NCBI GenBank assembly: GCA_030694975.1
Contig: JAUYTU010000020.1
Location: 1-64,000 of the forward strand
Direction of reading: 5' to 3'
DNA length: 64,000 bases
Source: Erysipelotrichaceae bacterium
GTDB taxonomy: Bacteria; Bacillota_I; Bacilli_A; Erysipelotrichales; Erysipelotrichaceae
This document shows positions 17,674 to 25,512 of this stretch, in pieces. Made by a program: the position numbers and the translations under genes. The first letter of the stretch is position 1. Every line of letters starts with the position of its first letter. The notes under the pieces were generated by a model, which saw only the letters and a list, made by a program, of their open reading frames with translations, was not told the origin of the DNA and searched no databases.

Positions 17674-18704
17674 TCCCCCTTCGGAAACTGAAAGCTACGT
17701 CCAACCCGTCCGCTGATCTGAATCAGACTCGCCGTGTCAAACACCGGATGATCCGCAAAAAGTACGATGACATCAATATTCTCAAAAGTGACACCACGTT
17801 CTAGAATCGTAGTTGAAATCAATATGCGCTTTTCCCAGTTGCGAAATCGATCAATAATCTTTTCCTTCTGTTCACTCTGCGAAGTCAGATAGTCAACTTG
17901 GAGAAACATGGCTAGAGTCTTCGCAATTTTACGTGTCGGTACAAAAATCAGCCATCGTCGATCCCTAATTCGATACAACAGATATAACTGACAAATGATG
18001 TTTGGCATCAATTTCACCTTTGGAACAATAACAGGATGACCATGCGGACGTGCATACAACTGAACCCATGCCAACCTTCCCATTTCAACTTCCTCAATCA
18101 ACCTTTTGTCTGGAGTCGCTGTTAAGTAAATCATCTTCCCCCGACAGGCATTGCGCGCAAAATTTGCAAGCATGTCATTTCCCTTGTATGGAAAAGCATC
18201 TGGCTCATCCAAAATCAACAAATCGAACCAATCCTTGTAACGATATAACTGATGAGTCGTACACAGAATCAAGTCACCATCTGTCTTATCCGTATAACCC
18301 TGACATACCGCAACGACATCCAAGGAAGGAAAAAAAGCTGCGAGTCGAACTTTTAACTCTAAAACAACCTGCCTTCGTGGTATCGCCCACCCCACTTTTT
18401 TGCGCGCAAGCAAAGCATCCTCGATCGCACCCAAAACCAACTCCGTTTTCCCCGCACCACACACAGCATCCACCAAAACATCATTCCAGACAACTTTTTC
18501 TCTGATTTGATCGGAAGCTAACTGTTGATGTTTGGTCAAAGGGTAGTCCAGAAGGTATTGCTCATCCCCACAATCCCAATCCCGTTTGCCTGATTCTGCT
18601 TCCACACTCGAAATATACATGACACATTTACGACAATACTCCCCCCGTGTACCCACATAAAAATATCGTAAATCCCGATTCCCGCATACAGAGCAAACGT
18701 TCAT
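17583..18704 (-). CDS. comFA: ComFA DNA-uptake helicase
   Basis: About 373 residues of a superfamily 2 ATPase that powers single-stranded DNA import in competent Bacillota. A four-Cys zinc finger opens the protein (CSVC ... CRKC, about residues 4-29). Walker A is VCGAGKTEL (about 83), and the DEAD-type motif is DEPDAFPY (about 166). TATPDK and the late QISGRVGRS motif VI are intact. I start at the ATG at 18704 (MNVCSVCG) because GGTGG lies just upstream; the frame also opens 17 codons earlier. That SD sits in the arm of a hairpin at 18711-18742. comFC overlaps its 3' end. Confidence 0.9.
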   Translation of the reverse strand: MNVCSVCGNRDLRYFYVGTRGEYCRKCVMYISSVEAESGKRDWDCGDEQYLLDYPLTKHQQLASDQIREKVVWNDVLVDAVCGAGKTELVLGAIEDALLARKKVGWAIPRRQVVLELKVRLAAFFPSLDVVAVCQGYTDKTDGDLILCTTHQLYRYKDWFDLLILDEPDAFPYKGNDMLANFARNACRGKMIYLTATPDKRLIEEVEMGRLAWVQLYARPHGHPVIVPKVKLMPNIICQLYLLYRIRDRRWLIFVPTRKIAKTLAMFLQVDYLTSQSEQKEKIIDRFRNWEKRILISTTILERGVTFENIDVIVLFADHPVFDTASLIQISGRVGRSFQFPKGECIFLSRSKTLAVGECLRKVQEANQSVFGV

Positions 18705-18710
18705 AAAAAG

Positions 18711-18742
18711 ACCACCCGCTACCTTATATGGTTTTGGGTGGT
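18711..18742 (-). promoter_or_regulatory. hairpin that buries the comFA SD and resembles a terminator
   Basis: On the minus strand ACCACCC (18742-18736) pairs with GGGTGGT (18717-18711), and the right arm is followed by CTTTTT and then the comFA ATG at 18704. The 18-base loop can form an inner ACC/GGT pairing. The right arm contains GGTGG, the only SD for comFA. The structure can therefore end transcription from the HAD gene, hide the SD, or both. Confidence 0.6.
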
Positions 18743-18748
18743 AAATTC

Positions 18749-19300
18749 CTACCAATTCGTAATTTTATTACCGGTAACCAAGAAGCTTTTCTTCGCCAAC
18801 TGTGCCATCGGATCATCCGAATAAGAATCCGAATAGAATTCATCGATATCAGATAACAAATATAACTCCTCAAATCGGATGGGCTTTTGATCCCCATAAC
18901 AATTCTTACGTAAGTTTTTCCCAGTATGTTTATCCACAATTGAAGCAATCAACTGAACATTCAAACGATCGCACACCGGTTTTAACAAAAACTCTGGAGA
19001 AGCCGAGATAATGACATCATCGTCCCTGCGCTGCTTCTTGTACCAATCCTTCACCTTATGTTCATGTTCTTTCCAAAACGCATTGACTTGTCCATCGATA
19101 TCTTTCAATCCGGTGAAATACGTATAGATCGTGGTTTTCATTGTCGTCTTGTCGGTGATTTTCAATTTGTACTTCAACGCTGCCCAAAGCTGAGGAAAAA
19201 TAAATCTCAACAATGTCGGATTCTTTTTATATACATAAATCAGAAAATCAACTGAACTATCACCATCATAAATCGTTTTGTCAAAGTCGTATACGTTCAC
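18749..19300 (-). CDS. HAD-superfamily phosphatase, HAD-IB (SerB-like) type
   Basis: A 183-residue phosphohydrolase with motif I DFDKTIYDGD (residues 5-14; Asp 5 is the nucleophile), motif II SASPEFLLKP (about 99-108), Lys near 138 in QKPIR, and motif III FYSDSYSDDPMAQLA (about 155-169). This layout matches the HAD-IB group that includes phosphoserine phosphatase-like enzymes and membrane-lipid head-group phosphatases. The substrate is not clear. It sits between htpG and comFA on the same strand, separated from comFA by the hairpin at 18711-18742. Confidence 0.75.
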   Translation of the reverse strand: MNVYDFDKTIYDGDSSVDFLIYVYKKNPTLLRFIFPQLWAALKYKLKITDKTTMKTTIYTYFTGLKDIDGQVNAFWKEHEHKVKDWYKKQRRDDDVIISASPEFLLKPVCDRLNVQLIASIVDKHTGKNLRKNCYGDQKPIRFEELYLLSDIDEFYSDSYSDDPMAQLAKKSFLVTGNKITNW

Positions 19301-19315
19301 ACTTTTCCTCCGATG

Positions 19316-21214
19316 CTAAAAAGCATCAATCATCAGTTGTGCCAGTTTCTTTGAGAATCCCATCGGATCTTCAATGGGTAATCCTTCCATCAGGCACGCC
19401 TGATCATAAAGCAACCAAGCAATATCATGAATTTTTTCCGGTTGGGTCGAATGAACACGGCGCAATGTCTGTAACAGCGGATGTTCCGGATTAATTTCCA
19501 AAATTCGTTTCGCTTTCATCTTCTCATTTGCATCCGGCATTTGAGATAACACCTTTTCCATTTCAAAGGATAATCCTTCCGAACTGACAAGACATACCGG
19601 ATGGCTTTTTAAGCGGGTCGATATACGCACATCCTCAACCGTATCTCCCAAAGCTTCCTTGATGGACGCAAACAAATCTTTACTCTCTTCTGACTTCTTC
19701 AAAACCTCCGACTTTTCGTCTTCATTCAACAAATTCAAATCCCCTTGATTGATGGATTTAAACGGCTTTTCTTTATACATATGCATGATCTGAATAACAA
19801 ACTCATCAATATCATCGACCAGATATAAAATCTCATAGCCTTTTTCACGAACCAATTCGCTTTGAGGTAATGCTTCACACTTCTCAATGTTATCACCAGC
19901 CACAAAGTAAATTTCCTTCTGATCTTCCGGCATGCGAGCAACGTATTCTTCCAAAGAAATCAATTTTTTATCACGTGAAGAAGTAAACAACACTAAATCT
20001 TCCAACAATTCGCGATGTGTACCAAAATCCTGATAAATGCCATACTTGATTTGCATACCGAAATTTTTCCAAAACTTCTCATAGGCTTCACGATCCAGCT
20101 TTAACATCGATAACAGCTCACTCTTAATCTTCTTCTCTAAACGAGAAGCTATGGCCTTAAGCTGACGGTCATGCTGAAGAATTTCCCGGGAAATGTTCAA
20201 CGAGAAATCTGGAGAATCTACCAATCCGCGAACAAAGCGGAAGTGATCACCAAGCAACTCTTTGGCTTTATCCATAATGAAGACGCCTTTACTATACAGT
20301 TGTAAACCCTTCTCGAATTCATTGGAGTAGAAGTTAAAGGGGGTCTTACTAGGAATAAACAAAAGTGCTTGATAAGAAAGATTCCCCTCTGCTTGCATAT
20401 GAATGACCTTCGCCGGATCTTCCCAGTCATGAAATTTATCTTTATAAAACTTATTATAGTCCTCATCGGAGATATCCGCTTTGCTCTTACGCCAAAGCGG
20501 TGTCATGGAGTTTAAAGTTTCAAGTTCAAATTTGATATCACTCTTTTCAGCTTCTTCATCATCCTCGACATCCGCTTCCTTCAACATTTGAATCGGATAG
20601 CGAATATAGTCGGAGTATTGCTTTACTAATCCTTTGATACGATACGATTCTAAGAATTCGTCATAATTCTCATCATCACTGTTTTCCTTGATTTTACAGA
20701 TAATGATTGTACCCACTTCATCTTTTTGACCTTCCTCGATTGTGAATCCATCACTTCCTGAAGACTCAAATCGATAGGCCTGTTCTTCTTTGACCGATCT
20801 TGTTATGACTGTTACATGTTGAGACACCATAAATGCTGAATAGAAACCGACCCCAAACTGCCCGATAATATCGATCTCATCCGACGCTTTAGCAAGTGCT
20901 TGTTTAAAAGCGAGCGAGCCGCTTTTAGCAATCGTGCCCAAATTATCCCTTAATTCATCTTTGGTCATCCCGATTCCATTATCCGAAATCGTCAACGTTC
21001 GGTTTTCTTTATCGATTGATACAAGAACCGACAGCTTGGTACGATCAATACTCACGGAATCATCTTCTAACGATAAAAAGTAAATCTTATCCAATGCATC
21101 GGACGCATTGGAAATAAGCTCACGCAAGAAAATTTCTTTGTGCGTGTAAATCGAATGAATCATAAGCTCTAACAATCGCTTAGATTCTGCTTGAAATTGC
21201 ATAGTTTCTGACAC
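19316..21214 (-). CDS. htpG: Hsp90-family chaperone HtpG
   Basis: A 632-residue ATP-dependent chaperone. The N-terminal GHKL ATPase motifs are ELISNASDALDKI (about 34-46), DNGIGM (about 79-84) and GQFGVGFYSAFMV (about 117-129). The middle-domain motif NISREILQHDRQ is near 340. The start is a GTG at 21214 with GGAGG 7 bases before it; an ATG four codons later is in frame. The promoter at 21289-21261 is followed at once by a CIRCE element at 21230-21256, so heat-shock control by HrcA is likely; htpG is usually not in the CIRCE regulon in Bacillus. A Noc-binding palindrome lies within the NISREI codons. Confidence 0.95.
   Translation of the reverse strand: MSETMQFQAESKRLLELMIHSIYTHKEIFLRELISNASDALDKIYFLSLEDDSVSIDRTKLSVLVSIDKENRTLTISDNGIGMTKDELRDNLGTIAKSGSLAFKQALAKASDEIDIIGQFGVGFYSAFMVSQHVTVITRSVKEEQAYRFESSGSDGFTIEEGQKDEVGTIIICKIKENSDDENYDEFLESYRIKGLVKQYSDYIRYPIQMLKEADVEDDEEAEKSDIKFELETLNSMTPLWRKSKADISDEDYNKFYKDKFHDWEDPAKVIHMQAEGNLSYQALLFIPSKTPFNFYSNEFEKGLQLYSKGVFIMDKAKELLGDHFRFVRGLVDSPDFSLNISREILQHDRQLKAIASRLEKKIKSELLSMLKLDREAYEKFWKNFGMQIKYGIYQDFGTHRELLEDLVLFTSSRDKKLISLEEYVARMPEDQKEIYFVAGDNIEKCEALPQSELVREKGYEILYLVDDIDEFVIQIMHMYKEKPFKSINQGDLNLLNEDEKSEVLKKSEESKDLFASIKEALGDTVEDVRISTRLKSHPVCLVSSEGLSFEMEKVLSQMPDANEKMKAKRILEINPEHPLLQTLRRVHSTQPEKIHDIAWLLYDQACLMEGLPIEDPMGFSKKLAQLMIDAF
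20181..20194. promoter_or_regulatory. perfect Noc-binding-site palindrome inside htpG
   Basis: ATTTCCCGGGAAAT occurs exactly at 20181-20194, the consensus for nucleoid-occlusion protein Noc in Bacillus subtilis. It is the only CCCGGG I find in the window. It also encodes the conserved ISREI of HtpG, so part of the match is forced by the protein. Confidence 0.55.
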
Positions 21215-21229
21215 AGTTGTTCCTCCAAT

Positions 21230-21256
21230 TTAGCACTCTAGTCAATTAAGTGCTAA
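21230..21256. promoter_or_regulatory. CIRCE operator (HrcA-binding) upstream of htpG
   Basis: TTAGCACTC (21230-21238), a 9-base spacer and AAGTGCTAA (21248-21256) match the CIRCE consensus TTAGCACTC-N9-GAGTGCTAA with one mismatch. It begins 4 bases after the htpG -10 box, in the position for transcription repression by HrcA. Confidence 0.9.
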
Positions 21257-21260
21257 TAGT

Positions 21261-21289
21261 ATTTTAGGCAATTTTCTCAAATATTTCAA
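21261..21289 (-). promoter_or_regulatory. htpG promoter
   Basis: On the minus strand TTGAAA (21289-21284), 17 bases, TAAAAT (21266-21261), directly preceding the CIRCE element. Confidence 0.8.
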
Positions 21290-21301
21290 GTCCTTTAAAC
21301 A

Positions 21302-21326
21302 AAAGAACTGGAATTAATCCAGTTCT
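21302..21326 (-). terminator. terminator overlapping the end of the first degV gene
   Basis: On the minus strand AGAACTGGA, loop TTAA, TTCCAGTTCT, then TTTGTTT. The stem includes the degV stop codon at 21314-21316. Confidence 0.75.
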
Positions 21327-22171
21327 ACTCTACGAATATATTGTGCTCCAACCGCACCAAGCCCTGTATGGCACCCTATGACGGATACTAAATCGGTAAA
21401 TATGATTTCCGTTTCAGGGAAGTTCTCTTTTAAAATATCCATTAATTGACGACCGGTCTGAGCATCCCAGACATGCGCGACGGTCATCAGACAGTCCTTA
21501 TCAACATTGTGATCCTTAAAATACTGAACCATGATTTCAAAAGCTCTTGCCATTGTCCGAACTTTTTCAAAAGCATCCACTTTGCCACCGGTTTCAACAC
21601 TGATTTTTAAAAGTGGTTTTAGATTTAAAAATCCACCCAACGCTGCCGCCATCGGTGTGATTCGTCCGCTTTTCTGTAATTGTTTCAAATCCTTGGGAAT
21701 GACGAAAGTCATACTGTCCATAATTGAACGGTTACAACGTCTTTTCACTTCTTCGACCGCAAATCCCTTATCGAATAGTTTTCGAGCTGAAATCGCCAGG
21801 TGCAGTTCGTTGATCATGATGGCATGACAGTCCACAAAGTCAAACAACATGTCCTGACGTTGAGCACTTGCGGCGAGAGCAGATAATGTTGAAGATAATG
21901 CAGATGCAATAACAACCGCAAAAATCATATCATATCCCTGCGCCTTCAACTTTTCAAATAAATCATCAACTATTCCAATCGGAGGCAAGGAAGTCGTTAG
22001 ATTTCTGCCATCATAAATCAAACGATAGGTCTGATCAATTGTAATGGTTTCCCCATCCAAATACACTTTGTCTCCATCCAACACTTGAAAAGGGACTCGA
22101 AAAAGTCCCTCCAAATGTACATTTTGTGTATAAATATCACTGCCACTATCCGTTATTACAGCTACTTTCAT
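21314..22171 (-). CDS. DegV family fatty-acid-binding protein (FakB-type)
   Basis: A 285-residue protein with the DegV fold. It begins VAVITDSGSDI; the Ser/Thr of the TDS motif holds the fatty-acid carboxylate in FakB proteins. GRITPMAAALGGFLNLKPLL near residues 167-186 is the typical DegV core, and ACHTGLGAVG-type residues occur near the C-terminus (VIGCHTGLGAVGAQYI). FakB presents host or recycled fatty acids to FakA kinase for phospholipid synthesis. No fakA is in the window. A second degV gene lies 44 bases upstream on the same strand. The SD GGGGGTATAGCC precedes the ATG. Confidence 0.85.
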   Translation of the reverse strand: MKVAVITDSGSDIYTQNVHLEGLFRVPFQVLDGDKVYLDGETITIDQTYRLIYDGRNLTTSLPPIGIVDDLFEKLKAQGYDMIFAVVIASALSSTLSALAASAQRQDMLFDFVDCHAIMINELHLAISARKLFDKGFAVEEVKRRCNRSIMDSMTFVIPKDLKQLQKSGRITPMAAALGGFLNLKPLLKISVETGGKVDAFEKVRTMARAFEIMVQYFKDHNVDKDCLMTVAHVWDAQTGRQLMDILKENFPETEIIFTDLVSVIGCHTGLGAVGAQYIRRVELD

Positions 22172-22215
22172 GGCTATACCCCCATTATTAATCTTATGGG
22201 TTAATTATACACGAA

Positions 22216-23070
22216 TTATACTAATCGTGCTGCTTGAATTGCAATAGTTCCCAATCCAGCATGAGCTGCTAAAACAGCCGGCAGTTCCAATATCTCAACG
22301 GTGATATTCCCCAATGCGGCAGTTAAGGCATCTTTAGCACGATTGGCAGTATCCAAAGCCTCGCAGTGTAACAAATAAATCTTATGCGTGTCTTTGGAGA
22401 TGTTATTTTTCTTTAAGTCTTCAACAATCATATCAAACACTTTGGTTTCAGTACGAGCCGTACCCAACTTATCAATTTTAATGCCGGCATTTTCAAGAAC
22501 CAAGACTGGTTTGATTTTCAGCAACGATGATAACAAAGTAACGCCATTGGAAACGCGTCCGCTGCGATTGAGCTGATCGAGATTTTCAGGGTAAATATAA
22601 GAAACCGTGTCGTCAAAGACTGACTTAGCCATGGCCAAAATATCATCAACAGAAGCCCCGGTCTTAACCATTTCAACTGCACGCAACGATACATGGCGAA
22701 GCGGTGAAGCCAATGTCAACGAGTCGACCAATGTTAAATTTTGCATGTCGTTTTCGGTTGAAGCTAAGCGGAACGCCTGGTAAGTACCTGAAAGATGAGC
22801 AGACAGCGCGAATACGATAATGTGATCGTAATTTTCGGTTTTCCATTGTTTCATCAATTCATCCAACAAGCCCAAATTCGGTTGGGCTGTTTTCGGAACT
22901 GATTTGGCTCTTAATTTAGCCACTAATTCAGCACTGGACAAATTGACTTGATCGCGGTATTCTTGGCCATCAACTAAAACCGACAAGGGTACCATTTCAA
23001 TACCCGCCGCTTTCGCCTGTTCGACAGTCATACAGATTGTTGAGTCTGTTACAATTAAAATATTACTCAT
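22216..23070 (-). CDS. second DegV family fatty-acid-binding protein
   Basis: A 284-residue DegV protein starting MSNILIVTDSTICMT, with NRSGRVSNGVTLLSSLLKIKP near residue 158-178 and AAHAGLGTIAIQA at the C-terminus. It is clearly a distant paralogue of the next gene rather than a recent copy, since the two differ over most of their length. Pairs of FakB proteins often divide saturated from unsaturated fatty acids; which is which cannot be told here. The start is the ATG at 23070 with GGAGG 8 bases upstream; the open frame extends five codons further but includes that SD. Confidence 0.85.
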   Translation of the reverse strand: MSNILIVTDSTICMTVEQAKAAGIEMVPLSVLVDGQEYRDQVNLSSAELVAKLRAKSVPKTAQPNLGLLDELMKQWKTENYDHIIVFALSAHLSGTYQAFRLASTENDMQNLTLVDSLTLASPLRHVSLRAVEMVKTGASVDDILAMAKSVFDDTVSYIYPENLDQLNRSGRVSNGVTLLSSLLKIKPVLVLENAGIKIDKLGTARTETKVFDMIVEDLKKNNISKDTHKIYLLHCEALDTANRAKDALTAALGNITVEILELPAVLAAHAGLGTIAIQAARLV

Positions 23071-23195
23071 GTGCAAAACCTCCATAGTTTAACTTGTTAA
23101 ATTATAATGGGATTTACTTTGAATGTCAAACTAAATGGTTTAACATCTCTTTACAACCCCTTACCAATATCATAAACTGTAAACGTGAACAAAAG

Positions 23196-23792
23196 ATGAA
23201 AAAAATCGCGAAAGATGCGCAAATTGAAATTGATGTTAAAGGTTCGAAGTTTATCGGGCTAGTTTCGTTATGCGAAAGTGAAGAGCAGGCGAGAAACTAT
23301 ATTCATACCATAAAGAAAGTCCACCCAAAAGCGAATCATCATTGCTCAGCGTACATACTCTTTCAATCTCAAATTGAGAGATCGAATGATGATGGTGAAC
23401 CATCCTCGACCGCCGGACTCCCCATGTTACAAGTACTGCGAGGTCAAGAGGTTACGGATGTTGTGGCGGTGGTCGTGCGTTATTTCGGGGGTACGTTGCT
23501 TGGCAGAGGCGGTTTGATCAAAGCTTACACGGAAGCTGTCACTAAAGCGATTGAGAGTGCCGGTATCAAAGAATTTAAGCAAATATGCACTTATTCGATT
23601 GAATTTCCGTATTCAATGATTTCTGTGGTTGAGAACATTATTCAACAAAATTGTCATATCCTTAATCGTGATTATGACGAACAGGCGATCATTCGCTTTA
23701 AAGTCGAAAATATTGAAGAAATACAAGATTCTCTGATTGATTCCACTAAAGGTCAAGCTAAAATTATCCACATATCTACCGATTGGGAGTAA
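23196..23792 (+). CDS. YigZ/IMPACT family protein
   Basis: A 198-residue protein. The N-terminal UPF0029 domain contains the diagnostic SKFIGLV, HHCSAYIL, DDGEPSSTAGLPML (about 67-80) and VVRYFGGTLLGRGGLIKAY (about 99-117). A C-terminal about 70-residue alpha/beta domain follows. YigZ relatives are linked to translation control, but the bacterial role is not settled. The ATG at 23196 begins the conserved part; the frame runs 34 codons further upstream without family similarity. A promoter-like TTTACA-17-TAAACT precedes it. The stop is overlapped by the inverted repeat at 23791-23817, which can act as its terminator. Confidence 0.85.
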   Translation: MKKIAKDAQIEIDVKGSKFIGLVSLCESEEQARNYIHTIKKVHPKANHHCSAYILFQSQIERSNDDGEPSSTAGLPMLQVLRGQEVTDVVAVVVRYFGGTLLGRGGLIKAYTEAVTKAIESAGIKEFKQICTYSIEFPYSMISVVENIIQQNCHILNRDYDEQAIIRFKVENIEEIQDSLIDSTKGQAKIIHISTDWE

Positions 23793-23817
23793 ATGCAAAT
23801 GCGAATCATTTGCATTT
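23791..23817 (+). promoter_or_regulatory. 11-bp inverted repeat: terminator of yigZ and possible operator of the znu operon
   Basis: AAATGCAAATG (23791-23801) and CATTTGCATTT (23807-23817) are perfect arms around CGAAT, then TTAG. It can terminate the yigZ-like gene. The right arm also supplies TTGCAT (23810-23815), which pairs at 16 bases with TATACT (23832-23837) as the promoter for the zinc operon, so a regulator bound here would block that promoter. It does not match Zur or AdcR consensus boxes I know. Confidence 0.6.
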
Positions 23818-23855
23818 TTAGTTTTTATGGTTATACTGTTATACGGAGGATGTTT

Positions 23856-24779
23856 ATGAAAAAATACATACTAACACTAATTGTCGGTCTAACACTTGCC
23901 TTAAACGGCTGCACACCGACTCAATCGGATAACAATAAAATTACGGTGATCACCTCACTATTCCCACAATATGACTTTGTTCGTCAAATCGCCCAAGATA
24001 AAGTGAATGTCACGCTACTCTTGCCTGCCGGCGTCGAACCTCATTCATTTGAACCCACCCCACAGACCATTGTGACCATTGGAAATGCGGATATATTTAT
24101 CTATACAAACGCAATGATGGAGCCATGGATTGAGAAGGTCATTGACAATGTAAAGTTAGATAACCTTTTAATTGTTGAGAGTTCCCTCGGTATTGAGTAT
24201 ATTGAACACCTGGAAGAGGAAGAATTCGAAGAAGAGGAACTAGAGGAACTTGATCCTCATGTCTGGTTGGATCCGATGAATGCTAAAATAATGGCCCAAA
24301 ATGTCCTCGATGCACTCATTTCTGTCGATCCTGAAAACACAGAATTCTATAAAACCAACGCAAACGTTCTATTTGCTGAACTGGACGAACTGAAAGCCGA
24401 TTATGATGAGGTATTTTTAGATCCAACACAAAAAACGATTATCTATGGCGGTCACTTTGCCTTTGGCTATTTGGCTAATCGATATGGATTGGAAATCCTA
24501 TCTCCATATACCGGCTTCTCGCCCAACGCCGAACCAACCCCACAGGCGATTGCTGAGCTGATTGATCGTATGAATGAATTGAATATAAAGACAATTTACT
24601 ATCAGGAGTTGATTGATCCCAAGACAGCTCGCGTCATTGCTGAGCAAACTGGAGCAAAGATGGTTTTGTTGCATGGTGCTCACAATGTAACTACGGAAGA
24701 ACTTCAATCCGGTGCAACCTATGTTTCGATCATGCGTGAAAACGCTCAAAAACTGATGGAGGGATTTAAAAATGAGTAA
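23856..24779 (+). CDS. znuA: zinc/manganese ABC transporter substrate-binding lipoprotein
   Basis: A 307-residue cluster A-I binding protein. Signal MKKYILTLIVGLTLALNGC ends in a lipobox, lipidated Cys about 19. Metal ligands are in GVEPHSFEPTPQ (His about 67), DPHVWLDP (His about 136) and GGHFAFGYL (His about 199), with the distal acidic ligand DPKTAR. Between the first two lies a very acidic loop (LEEEEFEEEELEEL) where zinc-binding members usually have a His-rich loop. The start is the ATG at 23856 with GGAGG 6 bases upstream. It overlaps znuC by 8 bases. Zinc is favoured because a Fur/Zur-type gene ends the operon, but manganese is not excluded. Confidence 0.85.
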   Translation: MKKYILTLIVGLTLALNGCTPTQSDNNKITVITSLFPQYDFVRQIAQDKVNVTLLLPAGVEPHSFEPTPQTIVTIGNADIFIYTNAMMEPWIEKVIDNVKLDNLLIVESSLGIEYIEHLEEEEFEEEELEELDPHVWLDPMNAKIMAQNVLDALISVDPENTEFYKTNANVLFAELDELKADYDEVFLDPTQKTIIYGGHFAFGYLANRYGLEILSPYTGFSPNAEPTPQAIAELIDRMNELNIKTIYYQELIDPKTARVIAEQTGAKMVLLHGAHNVTTEELQSGATYVSIMRENAQKLMEGFKNE

Positions 24780-25512
24780 CCTTGTCTCCATCGAAAATGT
24801 AACCGTCCGTTATGGACGGTTTACTGCTTGCGATAACATTAGTTTTGAAATTAATCAAAGTGATTATCTGGCGATCGTTGGTCCCAATGGTTCAGGAAAA
24901 ACAACCATGATGAAAACACTCCTGGGATTGATCCCGGTTTCTGAAGGTGAAATACGATTCTCTTCGGATTTTCGCTTTGATCAAATCGGCTATTTATCGC
25001 AAAAAGTCAGTTCGCAAGGAAAGCATTTTCCGGCTACGGTACGTGAAATTATTACCACCGGTTTCCCGAGTACATTAAAAAATCTACCAACAAAAGATAA
25101 AGAACGGATGATTCGCTCGGTCACATCACTTCTTGGAATTAGGGAGCTGCTTCCCATTCGGATTGGCTACCTTTCCGGCGGTCAGCAACAGCGCGTCATG
25201 CTGGCGCGAGCATTGGTACACAAACCGAAACTTCTTATATTGGATGAGCCAACCAGTGCTCTGGACCCACAAATCCGCGATGAATTTTATCAGCTGATTC
25301 AACATTTACATCAGCATGAACATGTCACTATCGTTTTGATCTCCCACGATTTACAATCCGTCAGTTTATATGCGACCAAGATTCTGTATCTTGACCAATC
25401 CGTCGTATTCTTTGGGGAAAGTGATGCATTATGCGAATCTGAAGCCCTCGCCCAACGCATTGGTACGCAGGCAGCCGCATCGTTATGCAGGAGGAAAGAA
25501 CATGAACATTGA
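24772..25512 (+). CDS. znuC: zinc/manganese ABC transporter ATP-binding protein
   Basis: A 246-residue ABC ATPase. Walker A is GPNGSGKTT (about residues 38-46), the Q-loop is IGYLSQ, the signature LSGGQQQRVMLARAL (about 139-153), Walker B LLILDEPTSALDP (about 160-172) and the H-loop LISHD. It drives uptake with the membrane subunit encoded next. Its ATG lies 8 bases inside znuA, and its 3' end overlaps znuB by 11 bases, so the operon is translationally coupled. Confidence 0.9.
   Translation: MSNLVSIENVTVRYGRFTACDNISFEINQSDYLAIVGPNGSGKTTMMKTLLGLIPVSEGEIRFSSDFRFDQIGYLSQKVSSQGKHFPATVREIITTGFPSTLKNLPTKDKERMIRSVTSLLGIRELLPIRIGYLSGGQQQRVMLARALVHKPKLLILDEPTSALDPQIRDEFYQLIQHLHQHEHVTIVLISHDLQSVSLYATKILYLDQSVVFFGESDALCESEALAQRIGTQAAASLCRRKEHEH

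Noticed and set aside
18050-18505. Plus-strand open frame of 151 codons antisense to comFA
   Set aside because: Composition is typical of a shadow frame (Pro/His/Ser rich), with no SD or domain.
21314-23070. The two degV genes as a recent tandem duplication
   Set aside because: They share motifs but differ over most of their length, as expected of old FakB paralogues.
23791-23817. Inverted repeat called as a canonical Zur or AdcR box
   Set aside because: The arms do not match known Zur, AdcR or MntR consensus sequences; it is kept only as a terminator and possible novel operator.
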